DNA of 64,000 nt, from the NCBI RefSeq assembly GCF_964275005.1, contig NW_027307657.1, forward strand, positions 350,602 to 414,601, read 5' to 3'. Source of the DNA: Diadema setosum. Lineage: Eukaryota > Echinodermata > Echinoidea > Diadematoida > Diadematidae. The notes under the pieces are model-generated. The model was not told the DNA's origin and made no database searches. It worked only from the letters and a program-made list of their open reading frames with translations. The position numbers were made by a program, and so were the translations under genes. Below are positions 1 through 12,676 of the stretch, in pieces (positions within the stretch are counted from its first letter, which is position 1; the number at the start of each line of letters is the position of its first letter).

Positions 1-3000
1 TCGCACCCGTCCGCTGCGACTGTTTCTGGGCACTTTATTGTTCCGCGAGGTGGTGGGTGGTGTGTGTGGTGTGTGGTGCTGGTGCTGGAGTCCATTGGAA
101 AATCCCCCTTCATCGATTTCCGAGGAAAAATTCTGGATTTAATTTTTACCTGTTGTGCACATTAGGTACTTAGCTACATTTGAAGTGATTTCTTTTTGGA
201 TTTGTCATGGAGTACGTTGCAACTGGAGCTTATTTCAACATCACCACTAGGCACTACTGAAGTTCTATTGGAATGCAATGCCAAGGTCAAATGAAGGTCA
301 ACAAGAGTACGTGTCTCATTGAGTAAAGGACATTATCTGTGATATCAAACATCCTCCATCTAGAGTAGACTCTATATGAAATGCAGTAACCATGCCTAGG
401 AAACCCAAGTACCCATGTGGAGTGTGCAAGAGAGCAGATGGCATACAGTGTGAAGGATATTGTGAGCAGTGGTTCCATGCTCAGTGTGTTCAATTTAACT
501 CCACAGAATACAGGGACCTAGGGAACATTTCCATCATTTGGATTTGCAATGCATGTGGGATGCACAACATTGGAATGTCAAATGTGTCGGATCATACAGG
601 TCTTAGGTGTCAGAACTCCTTTGATATCTTAAGCTCATCTGGCGTAAATGACTCTGCTATTAACAATGAGGCTGATATCAGCAAGCAGGAAACACATCTC
701 TCCCAAGCTGATATATCAGAAGTGTCCTCCTTGGGTTCACCAAAATTGAAATCATCTCCAACTAACCCAAAGAAGAAGCAGGGCCCCAGGACAAAACGAA
801 GTAGCAGTAGATCTCTGAAACTACTCAACGTAAACTGTCAGAGTATTAGAGCAAAGAAGCAAGCATTCTCAGTATAAGTACAAGATCCGGATATCATCGG
901 AACAGAGTCATGGCTGTCTGATGACATCAACAGTAATGAAGTTTTCCCAACAGAACAGTACGATGTTGAGCGAAGAGATCGCCCTAATGACTCTCATGGT
1001 GGTGTATTCATTGCCTCAAAAAAGGACCTGCTTGCCGTGAGGGAATTTGAACTAGAGACAGAGTGTGAAATTCTCTGGTGCAAGATCGACATGGCTGGAG
1101 CAAAAACCCTGCATATTGTAGCATATTACAGAACCCACGAAGGCCAGCCTTATAGAACTTGGCCACTCATTTTCCAGGCTGAGCCCTTCCCACACGGTTG
1201 TAGGAATCGCAGGGGATTTCAACCTTCCTGGATGGAATTGGAAAGAAAAGACGATCGTCAAATGCAACCATCCAACATTGCACCACGACTTTGGTTCACT
1301 CATAGGAGACCATGGTCTCACTCAACTAGTCACAGAGCCAACCAGAGGCCAGAATGTATTAGACCTTGTACTCACTACCAACCCAACAGTGGTCACCAAT
1401 GTCACCATTATTCGTGGAGTGTCTGATCATGATTGTCCTCTTGTCACCATGAACATAAAACCAAACAGAAGACAGCAGAAAAGAAGAAAAGTACTACTCT
1501 ACAAAAAAGCAGATTGGGAGCAATTTGGGGAGCTTATGAATGAAGTTAATGAGATATCATCCAAGCTACATTCAGCCTCTGCTGACGACCTTTGGCAGAT
1601 TTTCAAGTTGGGAGTGGAAAAGGGCATTGGAGAATTCATTCCCCCAAAAAACAACCCCGAAGAAAGACAACTTACCATGGGTTACCAGTACTGTCAGACG
1701 ACTCATCAAAAAACGTGACCGAATAAGCAAGAAATGCCGAGACATCAAGAGAAAACGTAATGGCCCTATCCCATACACTATGGAAGAAGATCTCCGTAAT
1801 CTCAAACACAAACTACAGGCAGACTCAGGAAGTCCTATTGGAACTATCTTGAGTCAATCTTCACAATCGATGACAATGTCGATAGTGGCACCTCCTCTAG
1901 GAAGCCTGAGTGTACAAAGCGTTTCCGGAGGTTCATCAAACACAACAGAACGGACCACACTGGTATTATCACACCGAAAGCAAATGGAGTGACCATGTCT
2001 GATCCAAACGGAAAGGCAGAAGCACTGAACAGGCAGTTCAAGAAGGCATTCACCAGGGAGACCCAAATCCCGCCTGACATCCTGCTTGTGACACATCTCC
2101 TTATACAGACATGGCTGACATTGAATTCAAGGTACATGGAATAGAGAAAATGCTCACCGAGCTCAAGACACACAAGGCACCAGGACCCGATGGTATCACA
2201 CCTCCAGTCCTAAAGCAGCTTTCCAGTACAATCGCACCCATCCTATGCAAAATCTACAAGGTATCATTATGAAACCGGCAAGGTACCTGAAGACTGGCGT
2301 TGGGCATATGTCGTCCCTATCTTCAAGAAAGGTGACAGACTGGACCCCTCGAACTATCGACCCATATCACTGACTTGCATTGCCCGCAAAATGATGGAGC
2401 ATGTACTTGCCACCAACATCATGAGGCATTCAGATGAACAGAACATCCTCTTCCCACTGCAATACGGGTTCCAACGAAAAATCCTGTGAGCTCCAACTCC
2501 TGGGTTTCATCAGTGACCTCCACAACAACTTGGATCAGGGTCGGCAGACTGATGTTTTGATTTTGGACTTCAGCCAGGCATTTGACAAAGTAGGTCATCA
2601 GAGACTTCTTCAAAAATTGGACTTCTATGGAGTGAGAGGCAAAATCCTTCCATGGATCTCCAACGTCCTCCTTCATCGAAGCCAGCAAGTCGTCTTAGAT
2701 GGACATAAATCATCTGTCGATGTCGACTCAGGTGTCCCACAGGGATCTGTTCTAGGCCCATGCCTCTTCCTCCACTACATCAATGACTTACCTGACAAGC
2801 TCTGTTCAACAGTACTGCTCTTTGCGGATGATGCCATTGTCTACCTCACCATTGAGAATCAACATCAAGCGCAACAGTTCCAGGATGACCTCACCAGGTT
2901 GGGAGAATGGGCATCCACATGGATGATGGAGCTGAACTCACAAAAATGCGAGGTGATAACCATCTCCAGAAAAAGGAAGAATATACAGCACCAATACGCT

Positions 3001-3782
3001 CTGAACAACACTCCCCTTAGATCTGTCAACTCAACAAAATATCTGGGAATCACAATTACATCTGACCTGAAATGGAACCAACACATCAACAACATCTGTC
3101 AAAAAGCCAACAACACTCTTGCCTTCCTCCGTACCTGCGTATTAACTCCCCTGAACTGAAAACAACAGCCTAAAAGACTCTCGTCCGCCTTCTTGTGGAA
3201 TATGGAGCTACGGTGTGGGACCCTTCCACAAGCAAGAGCAACCACCAACTAGAAATGGTTCAACGACGTGCAGCCAGATTCACACTGAACAGATACCACA
3301 CGTCTAGTGTGCAATCCATGCTGGAAGAGCTACAATGGCCTTCCCTTCAACAACGTAGAGAAGAGTCCAGACTCACAATGATGTACAAACTCCACCACCA
3401 CTGCATAAACTTCCAAACCCAGTCCTACATCACTCCAGTTGCCGCACCTACAAGAGCTCTCGATGCACAAGGCTATGTCATTCCCCGCTCCAGAACAGAA
3501 CATCACAAAATGTCCTTCTTCCCCAGAACACTAAGAACATGGAACATCCTCCAACTGAGTACTGTAACCGCACCATCACTGGAAGCCTTCCGCCATCGAC
3601 TGACGGAAGGCAGTGGATAAGTCCCTGGACTGTTTTTACTTGCACCGTGTATATACTCTGCACCATGCACCTCAACCACTACGTTTCACCCACACACTCA
3701 CACACATCCAAAGTTTGCAAGAATCTTCAAGTTTGAAGGAGGCAGACTGAACCAGAAGAAGAAGAAGAAGAAGAAGAATAAA
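1..3782 (+). mobile_element. Nearly full-length, degenerate CR1/L2-like LINE
   Basis: Non-LTR retrotransposon read on the plus strand: a GT-rich 5' leader, a coding region from 392 with a PHD-like finger, an apurinic-type endonuclease and a reverse transcriptase, a short 3' leader and a terminal (GAA)n run at about 3755-3777 that ends in AATAAA. Several stops and frameshifts break the frame, so it is a fossil. The 5' end may lie outside the window. The CR1/L2 placement rests on domain order and on the FADDA reverse transcriptase signature; it was not tested by alignment. Confidence 0.85.
392..3620 (+). pseudogene. LINE polyprotein: PHD-like finger, endonuclease, reverse transcriptase (broken)
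   Basis: The enzyme would nick target DNA and reverse-transcribe the element RNA. The start at 392 (MPRKPKYPC) precedes a PHD-like cysteine/histidine pattern over about residues 9-55 (CGVC, CEGYC, HAQC, CNAC). The endonuclease begins at NVNCQSIRAKK and continues after an in-frame TAA at 875-877 with DPDIIGTESWL. GDFNLPGWNW lies near 1212 and SDHD near 1421, both typical of this nuclease. The RT shows DFSQAFDK (about 2566), GVPQGSVLGP (about 2731) and FADDA (about 2821). The C-terminal part, with WDPSTSK and FFPRTLRTWN, is at 3195-3620. Frame changes near 1150-1280, 1680-2430 and 3160-3195 make it non-functional. The finger and the nuclease appear to have been one ORF before the stop arose. 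Confidence 0.85.
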
Positions 3783-4075
3783 GAGTTCGACAAAATGACC
3801 GACATCGACCAAACACCTTGTTTGAGAGTCTGGGTATTTTTGTTGGTTATGATGGTTCGTTAATCCAAAATAATTAACCTCCGTAACAATATTGAATGGT
3901 TCTCCGAATGGGTTCAGAGCACGTCTTGACAGCAGTCTCACATATTAAGCAAACATAGTAGCATGTTTGTCACCAATGCGTTATACCAAATTTATTAGGA
4001 ATAAACAGGTATATATTGGTTACGCTGTCTACAAAATTCAGTAACGATGGAAGGGCGTAAAGACGGACGGGGTCA
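3783..4075. other. No gene seen; contains a short dispersed repeat
   Basis: This spacer has no credible ORF. About 50 bases at 3899-3948 (around GTCTTGACAGCAGTCTCAC) recur at 38931-38980 in the same orientation, so a fragment of a dispersed repeat is present. Confidence 0.5.
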
Positions 4076-4356
4076 TTCCACTAGACCGACACACACGATT
4101 CATACAGCCTACGAGTTACACAGTCCATGAGTTCGACAGTAGGCAAATAAAGCCAATAAGTTCGACACTAGGTAAAAACAGCCCACGAGTTCGACAAATA
4201 CAACACGGGGCTTAATGTGTCGGTCTTGTGGGCCTTGTTAGCTTAGTGTCGAACTAATGGGTTGTATGACTCGTGAGCCGTATAACTCATGGGCTGCATG
4301 ACTTGTGAGCTGTATGACTCGTGGGCTGTATGACTCGTGGGTGTCGGTCTCGTGAC
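4076..4356. mobile_element. Small foldback/MITE-like element with inverted ACGAG/CTCGT subrepeats
   Basis: The left half repeats words such as CCCACGAGTTCGACA. The right half carries the inverted kind (GGGCTGTATGACTCGTG), several times each. The ends pair as CAC(T/G)AGACCGACAC against GTGTCGGTCTCGTG, so the whole unit can fold. No protein is encoded and no clear target duplication was found. The type of element is inferred from symmetry only. Confidence 0.5.
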
Positions 4357-5054
4357 GTGCACCCGGACGGGCAACCCTAAAACTTTATGCATCCGGCGAC
4401 ACACTTCATGGCGGAGGTAAAAAATTAAATCTTTCGAAACTGCTACATTCTAGTGTGTGCAAGCTTGTTTCGTGGTATGCACAAACGTCATGATTCTGCC
4501 ATGCAAAATTACTATTTCGCTGACCACTAAATTTAATATGTATACATAACCCTAAATTAAAAACTGAATACACATTAAGATATTACTTCGTGTTTACATA
4601 ATTATTCATCAACATGCTCATTCTACTATGGAAGTTAAGTGACTATTGAATAGTCGCGAGATAATGGCGTTTGTATGTCACATGATAACCGGCTGAAATT
4701 CTATCATGTCTTCAAAAGTTCTATCAATTATTGCGTATAGTAAGTGGAGTCCTTTAATAAGTAAATTAATGTGTAGAACAATTTCAACTAAAATTTGCGG
4801 TGTAAAGGTATTTTACCCGAATTCCCTTCATTTTTCCTTTTTTTTTTTTCTTATCCAGAACACTTCTTGGAGCAAAAATTGAACAGGTTTAGCAAACCTT
4901 TTCACCTTCCCTTCAAAATGGCGCAGGGGACGTAAAATCACTATGATGGGTAATTTGTCAAGCAGTAAAAATAATTGTTGACCTCTCTCTCCATGAAAAT
5001 GTTGCGATAGACGGTATACACGGTGTAGACATAGTTATGTGCATGTAATTTCTT
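4357..5054. other. AT-rich sequence, nothing recognised
   Basis: No ORF of note, no tandem repeat and no long inverted repeat were seen in this stretch. Confidence 0.5.
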
Positions 5055-5251
5055 TTCATCAGGATGAAGTAACCCATTATCCCAACCAAATTACGGGTCC
5101 AATAATTGCCTCGATGGGGAGGTAGTCATTGGCTACCAACCAAATAACAATCAACGGGTGCCACGTAGAGTATGATTGCTTTCAGTACCTCTCTACTGGT
5201 CCCATTTATTAGTCATATGCCTACTTTCAGGCGAGTGAGATGTCTACGTGC

Positions 5252-5271
5252 ACACACACACACACACACAA
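5252..5271. repeat. (CA)n microsatellite
   Basis: Uninterrupted CA run inside the paralogous segment. A second impure (CA)n lies at about 5599-5640. The corresponding site of copy 2 (about 56140-56170) also holds CA-rich sequence. Confidence 0.8.
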
Positions 5272-5595
5272 ATATTGTTAGATTCAACACACATGCTACC
5301 GGATGTGATGCACATTTGCCCGTATTTGATATGATTATGATTTTACGGTTAACGTCGTGCCAAATTTCTTACAATAAGCCGGTATCTGTTCTTACTTGCT
5401 CGTTATTGCGATCGGAATCACGGGCCTGGATTTTCAGGTTAATCCCATGAATGCAGTTTACTAAGTAATTGACTCTGCTCATCTTACATGGCATACATTA
5501 CCGAAATATAGCGTGCCATCCTGTCATCAGGTTTGAATAGGGCCTAGATGCCCAACAAAAAATCACTGATATTTTTCCAACGTCCTCCCAAACCG

Positions 5596-5628
<33 letters not shown>

Positions 5629-5786
5629 TACACACAGACAGACTGTAAATATCCTAGATTTAAAAAAAAAATCAGTTTTCCTTGCTTTTACACAAAACAA
5701 CAATTATGCTCACTGCTTTGTCTCATGAACCATATTATATATATATATAATATATATTATATCAAGTCACCGTTGTCATTTTGATC

Positions 5787-8406
5787 TACTACTAGAGGTG
5801 GGCTGAAGAGAGTCAATTTTAGGTCACATTTTCAGAACATGCTCATCACACCTTATAGTTTGATGACTTTTTGCCTACTGACACCATTTTTGAAAAAAAA
5901 AAACAAACAAAAAGAACGAAAAAAAGCGAAATCCGGGGACTGGTGCCACCGGCCGAAATCGTAAAAAATCCATGATGGCCGCCGTTTCGGCTTACAAAAG
6001 ACATTTTTGGCTATAAGTCGGCTATGTTTTGGTCTATGGTGATGGTTTTGGTATCTAACCCCATGTTTTAGGGGTCAAGCAAATGGATTATAATGATAAT
6101 CTTAGTGTAAGACCTAATCTTCCACATGATACTAAACTTTTTCCCATATTTAGGTTTCAATTTTTCTTCTCCTTTACCTCTACCGCAACCGTCTTTTTTT
6201 TTTGCACTTTTTTCTGTATTTTTTCAAGTCATGTTAACAATTATACTCTTAATAACAAGTTGTAGCTTTCAATCTGGTGTTTGTTTGTTTTTTTTAACCA
6301 ACAATACAGCCAGATCCTATACAAATAACTTACATTATACATGTATTACATGTGTCATGCACATACAGCTATGTGGCTGGTGCATTCAGGCTGCATGGTA
6401 GTTGTGAGGCCAGTGCTTTTACTGTATCTGCTTTGTGATGCTATTGCTAATTAACAAGTGTACATTAGACCTGTAGTCAGAGTGTACAGTTCTACTGTAG
6501 GCGCATGCACAAATGAATAAGACTTCTATGATATGCCAATTGTCTAGCACATAAGTAATGTTTCGACTGGATGATGCATCCCATGAGCTAATTACATTAC
6601 ATGGAAGAATCTGCATCAGCAGTACTGTCTGTACATCACCTTGCTTTGGCCATCTCACCAGTGCCGATGCCGATTTTTCTCGATTTCATGTGCCTCATGC
6701 TCTTGGTCTCAACACATACCAAGGTACCCATTTTTGTGCGCCTTTGTAATCCCATATCACAATACAAAATTCATTGATGCCCAGTTCACTATCAGCAGTT
6801 TCTTAAAGGTTCGATGGGCGGTTGGTTGTGTGATGCCATTGGTTGACTTTAGATCGACTACATTCACTTCTGAACAGTAGGCAGATCAGGGGCAGGAAGA
6901 TTATCAGACTCTCCTCCAGTCTATAGAGGAGTCAGGTTCGCCTTAATTCATTCCCACCTCAGAGATTTGTTTTTAAGACCTTGAATACACGTGTAGGCGC
7001 ACAATAATCTTGATGGGATATGAGTCTGCAGTATGACAGCTCTCCACATAATATCGCTTTGAGTTTGGTTGGATCTTGAGTATCCAGGCATTCCTTGAGC
7101 TCATCAACATTTGTTTATGGGCCTCACCCATGTTGACATTCCTGTAACAGACAGCCTATGCACATACATGTACTCTAACTGCTTGTTGTGCTTGGACCAC
7201 ATTTTGGAATCGGAAAAGAGAACTGGAAATAACACATAGGGTCAAAAGACGTTCATTACCTCAGCTTTAGGCACTTTCAGTCACAGAGAGTAAGATGATG
7301 ACTTTACTATAATAAATGCTATGTGAGGAACATACATTGTACATAGCATTTGCTTGTCATAGAATTGGTGGAATCACCCAAATAGTATCAAATTTCCCAT
7401 CAAATCTGAGGACTCTATCGCTTTATAAAAGGACCGCAATATACATGGTAGGAAAAAGCAGGCATGAGAAATGAAGGACCAAGTGGTGATAATGAATCAC
7501 CAAAAGTGCCTGAAATGAATGATTTAAATCTTATATGAATGTAAGAATGAAGGACTTGGGTCATTCTTACATTCATATTATAGCGCCCTCTCTCATCTTT
7601 CTCTCATCTCCTATAGCAGAATATCATGTATATGATTCAAAGAACGACCCAAGTCCATATGAATCAAAGAACGACCCAAATCCATCACACAAAATGGCCT
7701 CTCCACAATCAATGTAAATTTTAATTGTCATAATAATATATGTTTTAATTTGTATATACAATGTTGCCTTCCCATCACAGTTAAATAGAATATTATTGGA
7801 CAAATAAAAAAATATGAAGTTTTTTTTTAAGTTTACTCGAAATGGTCTTCCATGGACTTGGGTCGTTCTTATATTCAGATACTCATATGTATAATGTAAG
7901 TTATTTGTATATTTATTACTCTAATTGTTGAAAGAAAACGCCAGACTGACAGCTGGAACTTGTTATTAAATGTATAATTGTTAACATGACTTGAAAAAAG
8001 AAAGAAAAAAGTGCCAAAAAATGGCGGTAGGGGTACGGGTAAAGAAGGAAAATTTAACCCTAAATATGGGGAAAAGATTACTATCATGTGGAAGATTACG
8101 TTTTACATCAAAATTATCATTATAATCCATTTCCTTGACCCCTAAATCATGGGGTTAGTCACCAAAACAATCACAATACACCAAAAAAAAAATAGCTGAG
8201 TTATAGCCAAAAATGTATTTTTTAAGCCGAAACGACGGCCATCTTGGATGTTTAACGATTTCGGCTGGGGCATCCCGGATATTGCATTTTTTTCGTTGTT
8301 CTTTTCTTTTTTCAAAAATGGTGTCAGTAGGCAAAAATTCATCAAATTAAGTTGTGATGAACATGTTCTGAATATGTCATCCTCTATAGCCATCCTCTAC
8401 TACTAC
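5787..8406. mobile_element. Long terminal-inverted-repeat DNA element, non-autonomous
   Basis: The left arm (about 5787-6290) is the reverse complement of the right arm (about 7920-8406). Paired landmarks include TTCAGAACATG near each end, the GGCCGCC/GGCGGCC word, CCCCATGTTTTAGGGGTCAA against its complement near 8135, and ATGTTAACAATTATA against its complement near 7975. The paralog at 56300-56330 reads straight through (AATCTACCACCATGAC), so this is an insertion. The flanks CTAC/CTAC may be the target duplication. The interior (6290-7920) has only short ORFs and no transposase was recognised. Confidence 0.8.
7533..7578. repeat. Perfect 18-bp inverted repeat with 10-nt loop
   Basis: ATATGAATGTAAGAATGA at 7533-7550 is exactly complementary to 7561-7578. 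The loop word GACTTGGGTC recurs nearby, inverted at 7646-7665 and direct at about 7856-7870, so the hairpin is part of a small cluster of inverted words inside the larger element. Confidence 0.8.
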
Positions 8407-10165
8407 CATGACCCAGAAGAAAAAGCACCATACATGAACACCCTGAGCCTGCGGCTATAGGGTGCGTTCGAGCGCTCTAAAGCGAACCAAAGCGAACTGA
8501 ACCAAAGCGTACCGTACCGAACTGTGCCAGTTTTGGAGCGTTCGAGCGCTCTATGGAGAAAGCGTACCTCACGAGTTATTTTTAGAAAAGGTCACGCATT
8601 TTGTAGCAAGAATATCATCCACCTGGCGCTTGAACAACTTGCACCTGTCCCGAACAAAGAGAATGATGCCTTTGCATTGTGACGTATGCGCATGATACGC
8701 GCATGCTTCACAACGAACTTTTGGTACGCTTTGGTACGCTTTTGGAGCACATCGGGAAGTGGTCCACTTTTGGCTCGGTACAGTACTAGTCCAGTCAAAA
8801 TACGACAAAATGGGGGTTAACCCACAACTAATTGCAACAGAAACGATTCTACTTGCATTTGACCCGGAAGAGCTATTAAAATAACATATTAAAAGTTCCC
8901 TAAAATTCGAGTGGTGGATCAGTGTCTAATTTGCATAAATTCAAAATGGCCGCCATATAACCTATTTATGCCTATATCTTGGGATATATAACCCACAGAA
9001 AGTAAATTCCGGTGTCTAAACCTATGTTTTTTAGGTCAAGGAATCCAATTATGTTATCTGTAGCAACTTTCAAGCATCGCTTTATATAGTTTTTGCATAT
9101 ATTTGCATATAATTACATGCAAAATGGCCGCCATATTGCCTGTGCTAGCCCGTATCTTCGTATACCATTAAAGGGAAGCAGTCCTGAGATTTTCACTGTA
9201 GTGATAATCAAGAAGAGTAAAAAATGCAACCTTTCACCAATTTATACGCGTGGACATCAAAAATTGTCTCCGTACGCGATTTTTAAAAAATAATTCCTGC
9301 AAGCGATCGTGTAAGAGCCAGCCAAAAAGTGCAACGTCATTGATGCCCTACTCTCAAGTTGACAGCCGTGCCTCAGAAAACCAATTTAAGTGTTCAAAAT
9401 GATCATATCTGATTTTTTCATAAAATGTGACAATATGTGGTTTTATTATTTCAAACAAAATATTTCAAGCTTATTTATATATACAATTAATATAAAAATA
9501 AATAGTAAACATGTATTTATAAATAACTAGGGATGACGAGCAGAACACCGCTGGAAAGAGTTGTGCATCGATGACGTATGACTCTCCGCCAAGACCTGCT
9601 CATTTGCAGAGTCACACTTTTTTAACCGAAATGTACGAGCTTATTTGGTGATTTGAAAGTTTGTTTTTGATGAAAGTAGTTCATTGGAGGTACCAACAAC
9701 AACATATTTTTCTAAATTTCGTGAGGACTGCGTCCCTTTAATGTAGTACACTCAGGAATAAGTCCCTATATATCTGGACATAAAACCCGCAGAAAATAGA
9801 TTCTGGTGTCTAAAACCTATTCTTTCTTTTTTTATGTCAGGGAATAGAATTATGATATAAACAATAACTTTCAAGCTTCCCTTTATACATTTTTTTTGCA
9901 TATATTTGCATTTATTTAAATGCAAAATGGCCGCCATAATGCCTCTACAGGCTTATATCTCTATCTGTAAAAAGTACCCTGTGATGGTGTCTGTGGTCTT
10001 AATTGTACTGCTGAGAATCACTGATGTAGAATACGTTCCAGTCAGGAATAATTACCTGTATTTCACTAAACATTTGCATGTATCTATACATAAATCTATT
10101 CAAATTAAGAGTATCTTATATCCATAAGCTACTCTACAAAAGTTTCATGAGTTTGGACATTTGTT

Positions 10166-10927
10166 TAGGGAATGTTCTTGCCATATCAGGGTACCATGTC
10201 ACTCACTCACTTTCTGAATAAAGGACCCAGGGGTCCAGCCCTCACCCGAGTATCTCAAGTTCACCTTCCATGCATTCTTACATACTATTACTTGGGAGAG
10301 AGGAAATTGGAAGACTTTGGGAACCTCTAGGGCCATATCTGGAAGCCTTTAGGGACCTCCAGGGCCCAGGGGGGCATGATGTTCATACATGACACTAGCG
10401 ATAATTGCAACTACAATACTAAGTTTGTTAAAAATTTGACCATGTGTTTTCAAAAAGACTGGCTATAAGAGGATCAAAAATGAAAATTGGTCCCCAATAA
10501 TTTGGTCCCAGCCCCAAGGCTGCCACGATCAGATTTTAGGTGCCTTTGGACATCCTGTGGTCGGGGGGGGGGGGGTAGATGGTACCCATTTTACCAATAT
10601 TCTACCAGCCAAGTTTGGTAACAAATTGAACACACTTTTTGTGAAGATGAACGTGTGAAAATTGGTTTCTATTTGGCACTAGCCCCAAGTATGAGTATAT
10701 TGAAAGTATGCTTATACACTCACTGATGTATTTACTCAATGCTCTTCTAGTTTTATAAAAGTAGCAACTCTAAATTCAGAGGGGGACATAGTGCCCACAC
10801 GTAATATATTATATTATATTATATCGTCGAAAATTTGGTCTGGCTAAATAGCACTGTTGGACTGAAATGCATTACCACTCTACTTCGTCATCTTTTCTGT
10901 ACTGGTACCAACACATGGATTACAAGT

Positions 10928-10974
<47 letters not shown>

Positions 10975-12676
10975 GGCCTATATATAATGTGTAATATTTC
11001 GAAAAGAAGATAAAATTGCGAAAGTAAACTTAAAACTATATGCAGTCTCCAAGATATTCAACCTTGTACATTATACCTAGCTCTGTTACGTCTGGTTCTA
11101 CTTTCTTTCTTTTTTTGTGTGTGTGTGTGTGAGGGGGATTTTTTTAAATGATAGATTCCTTAATTTCGGGGTTCTGGGACCTTTTGGACATGGTGTCTAT
11201 TTGAAAGTCTATCATCCTTGGGATGCTACTTGCCTAGTTTGTTGAAAATCTGTCATTACATGGGGTTTTTAAAGAGAATCTGAAAATGGATTTTGAAAAT
11301 GTATGCATGACTGACGACCGGACGGCAGAAGATATATGAAGACTATTTAAAATATTAGCTTGAACCTTTTTTTATTCTTTTTTTCTTTTTTTTGCTGTCT
11401 TGAACCTTTGGCTATTTAAGATGAGTTTACAATCTAATGAATCAAAGTCACTTGATTTCAGGAAAGCTTTCTTTCGTTTCCAGTACATCGTTTTCATTTT
11501 CTACCTTGTGATAATACATATACTCAAGGTATGTAATGTGATCTCTGAAAATATAGATCAATGATAAAAGTATAAAACAAGCACACAAAACTCGCTTACA
11601 CTCACAGTGTTCTATGCGTTTACCACAAATTCTGAACTAGGATAGTGTGAAATTGCAGTTGATTAATTTAAAGCAAACAGGATCTCGGCTCCATTTCATA
11701 CTGAAGCGTGGTGAGTCTCACGTTTGTTGTAAACTGTGTCGATGTCTTTTGGGAATGCTTCTTATTCCTAGTCACCAATTAGAACAGCATCCTCTGACTC
11801 CTCACATATTTAAGAAATACAACATTACAAGTGTCTGATATATAATGGCCCACATCTGCCACTGGTATGTGTTGTGTGCAGTCAAATCTGTTTGCCCTGT
11901 AACTATACACTGCCAGTCGCTAAAAGCCTGTCTTGCAATTGCATCAGACTTCCTTCAGGAGTTCCTTGATAGCTGCAGCTTTGTCTGTAGTGATCAGAAC
12001 ATATTTTTGATTCAACCTCTTCCTCAAATCGTCCTAATTCCAATAATTGTATGTCATTTCCCTTCCACTGTTTAACATGAAGAAAAGCTGCTGCTGAAGT
12101 GGAGGGAAGGGACCTTTTGGAACAGGAACAGAAAATGATGTTGTGTACTTGTTTTGTTTTTTATCTGACTTAAGACTGCTTTTTTGCCAGCAAATTGAAT
12201 TCAATCTTCATGCTGCTCGCATTTCCGAAAAAAACCTGTGTGTTGATGAAAATGCTATTAGTGTGAAGCCTCAATGCAATAGGAAACATTTCTTTTAATA
12301 AAGCTGTAGATACAATGCGAAAATGGTAAAAGTAAGACTTAAAAGAAATTATACGTGTTGTACGAGCTTGAAGCCGATGAGAAGGATGTTGTTTGTATTG
12401 ATTGACTGATGAATCCAGGGTACTAGTAATAGAAATGTTAAGGCATTTCCTTTTTTTTTTTTTTTTGTATCTGGCTGTCAATCACAATGTTTTACATTTT
12501 CAGTAAGTCACTGGGTGAAACCGCACAGAAATATGACAAAATCCACTTCCATACAAATTATCACGGTCATATGTTGCACATTGATATACATTCCTTTACC
12601 AAAAGTTTTGCAACAAAAGACACAATACTAGTATCGACTAAACATGGATGCAAATCATCGCACACTTTGAAAGCTA
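10166..12676. other. Interior of the 5.6-kb element: dispersed-repeat-like, no recognised transposase
   Basis: Two blocks (about 10200-10700 and 11150-11345) share phrases such as AGTTTGTT(G/A)AAAAT, a GGGGTCC-type start, and a GACGACCGGACGG ending, suggesting an older repeat family. A 13-G run at about 10563 and a (TA)n run at about 10930-10968 are also present. A minus-strand ORF at 12170-12481 (103 codons, lysine-rich start) resembles nothing I know. Minus-strand frames across 11850-12070 show short open pieces that may be a decayed exon. Confidence 0.45.
10929..10972. repeat. (TA)n microsatellite
   Basis: Roughly 20 TA units, then an imperfect TATAATATA tail, inside the 5.6-kb element. 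Confidence 0.85.
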
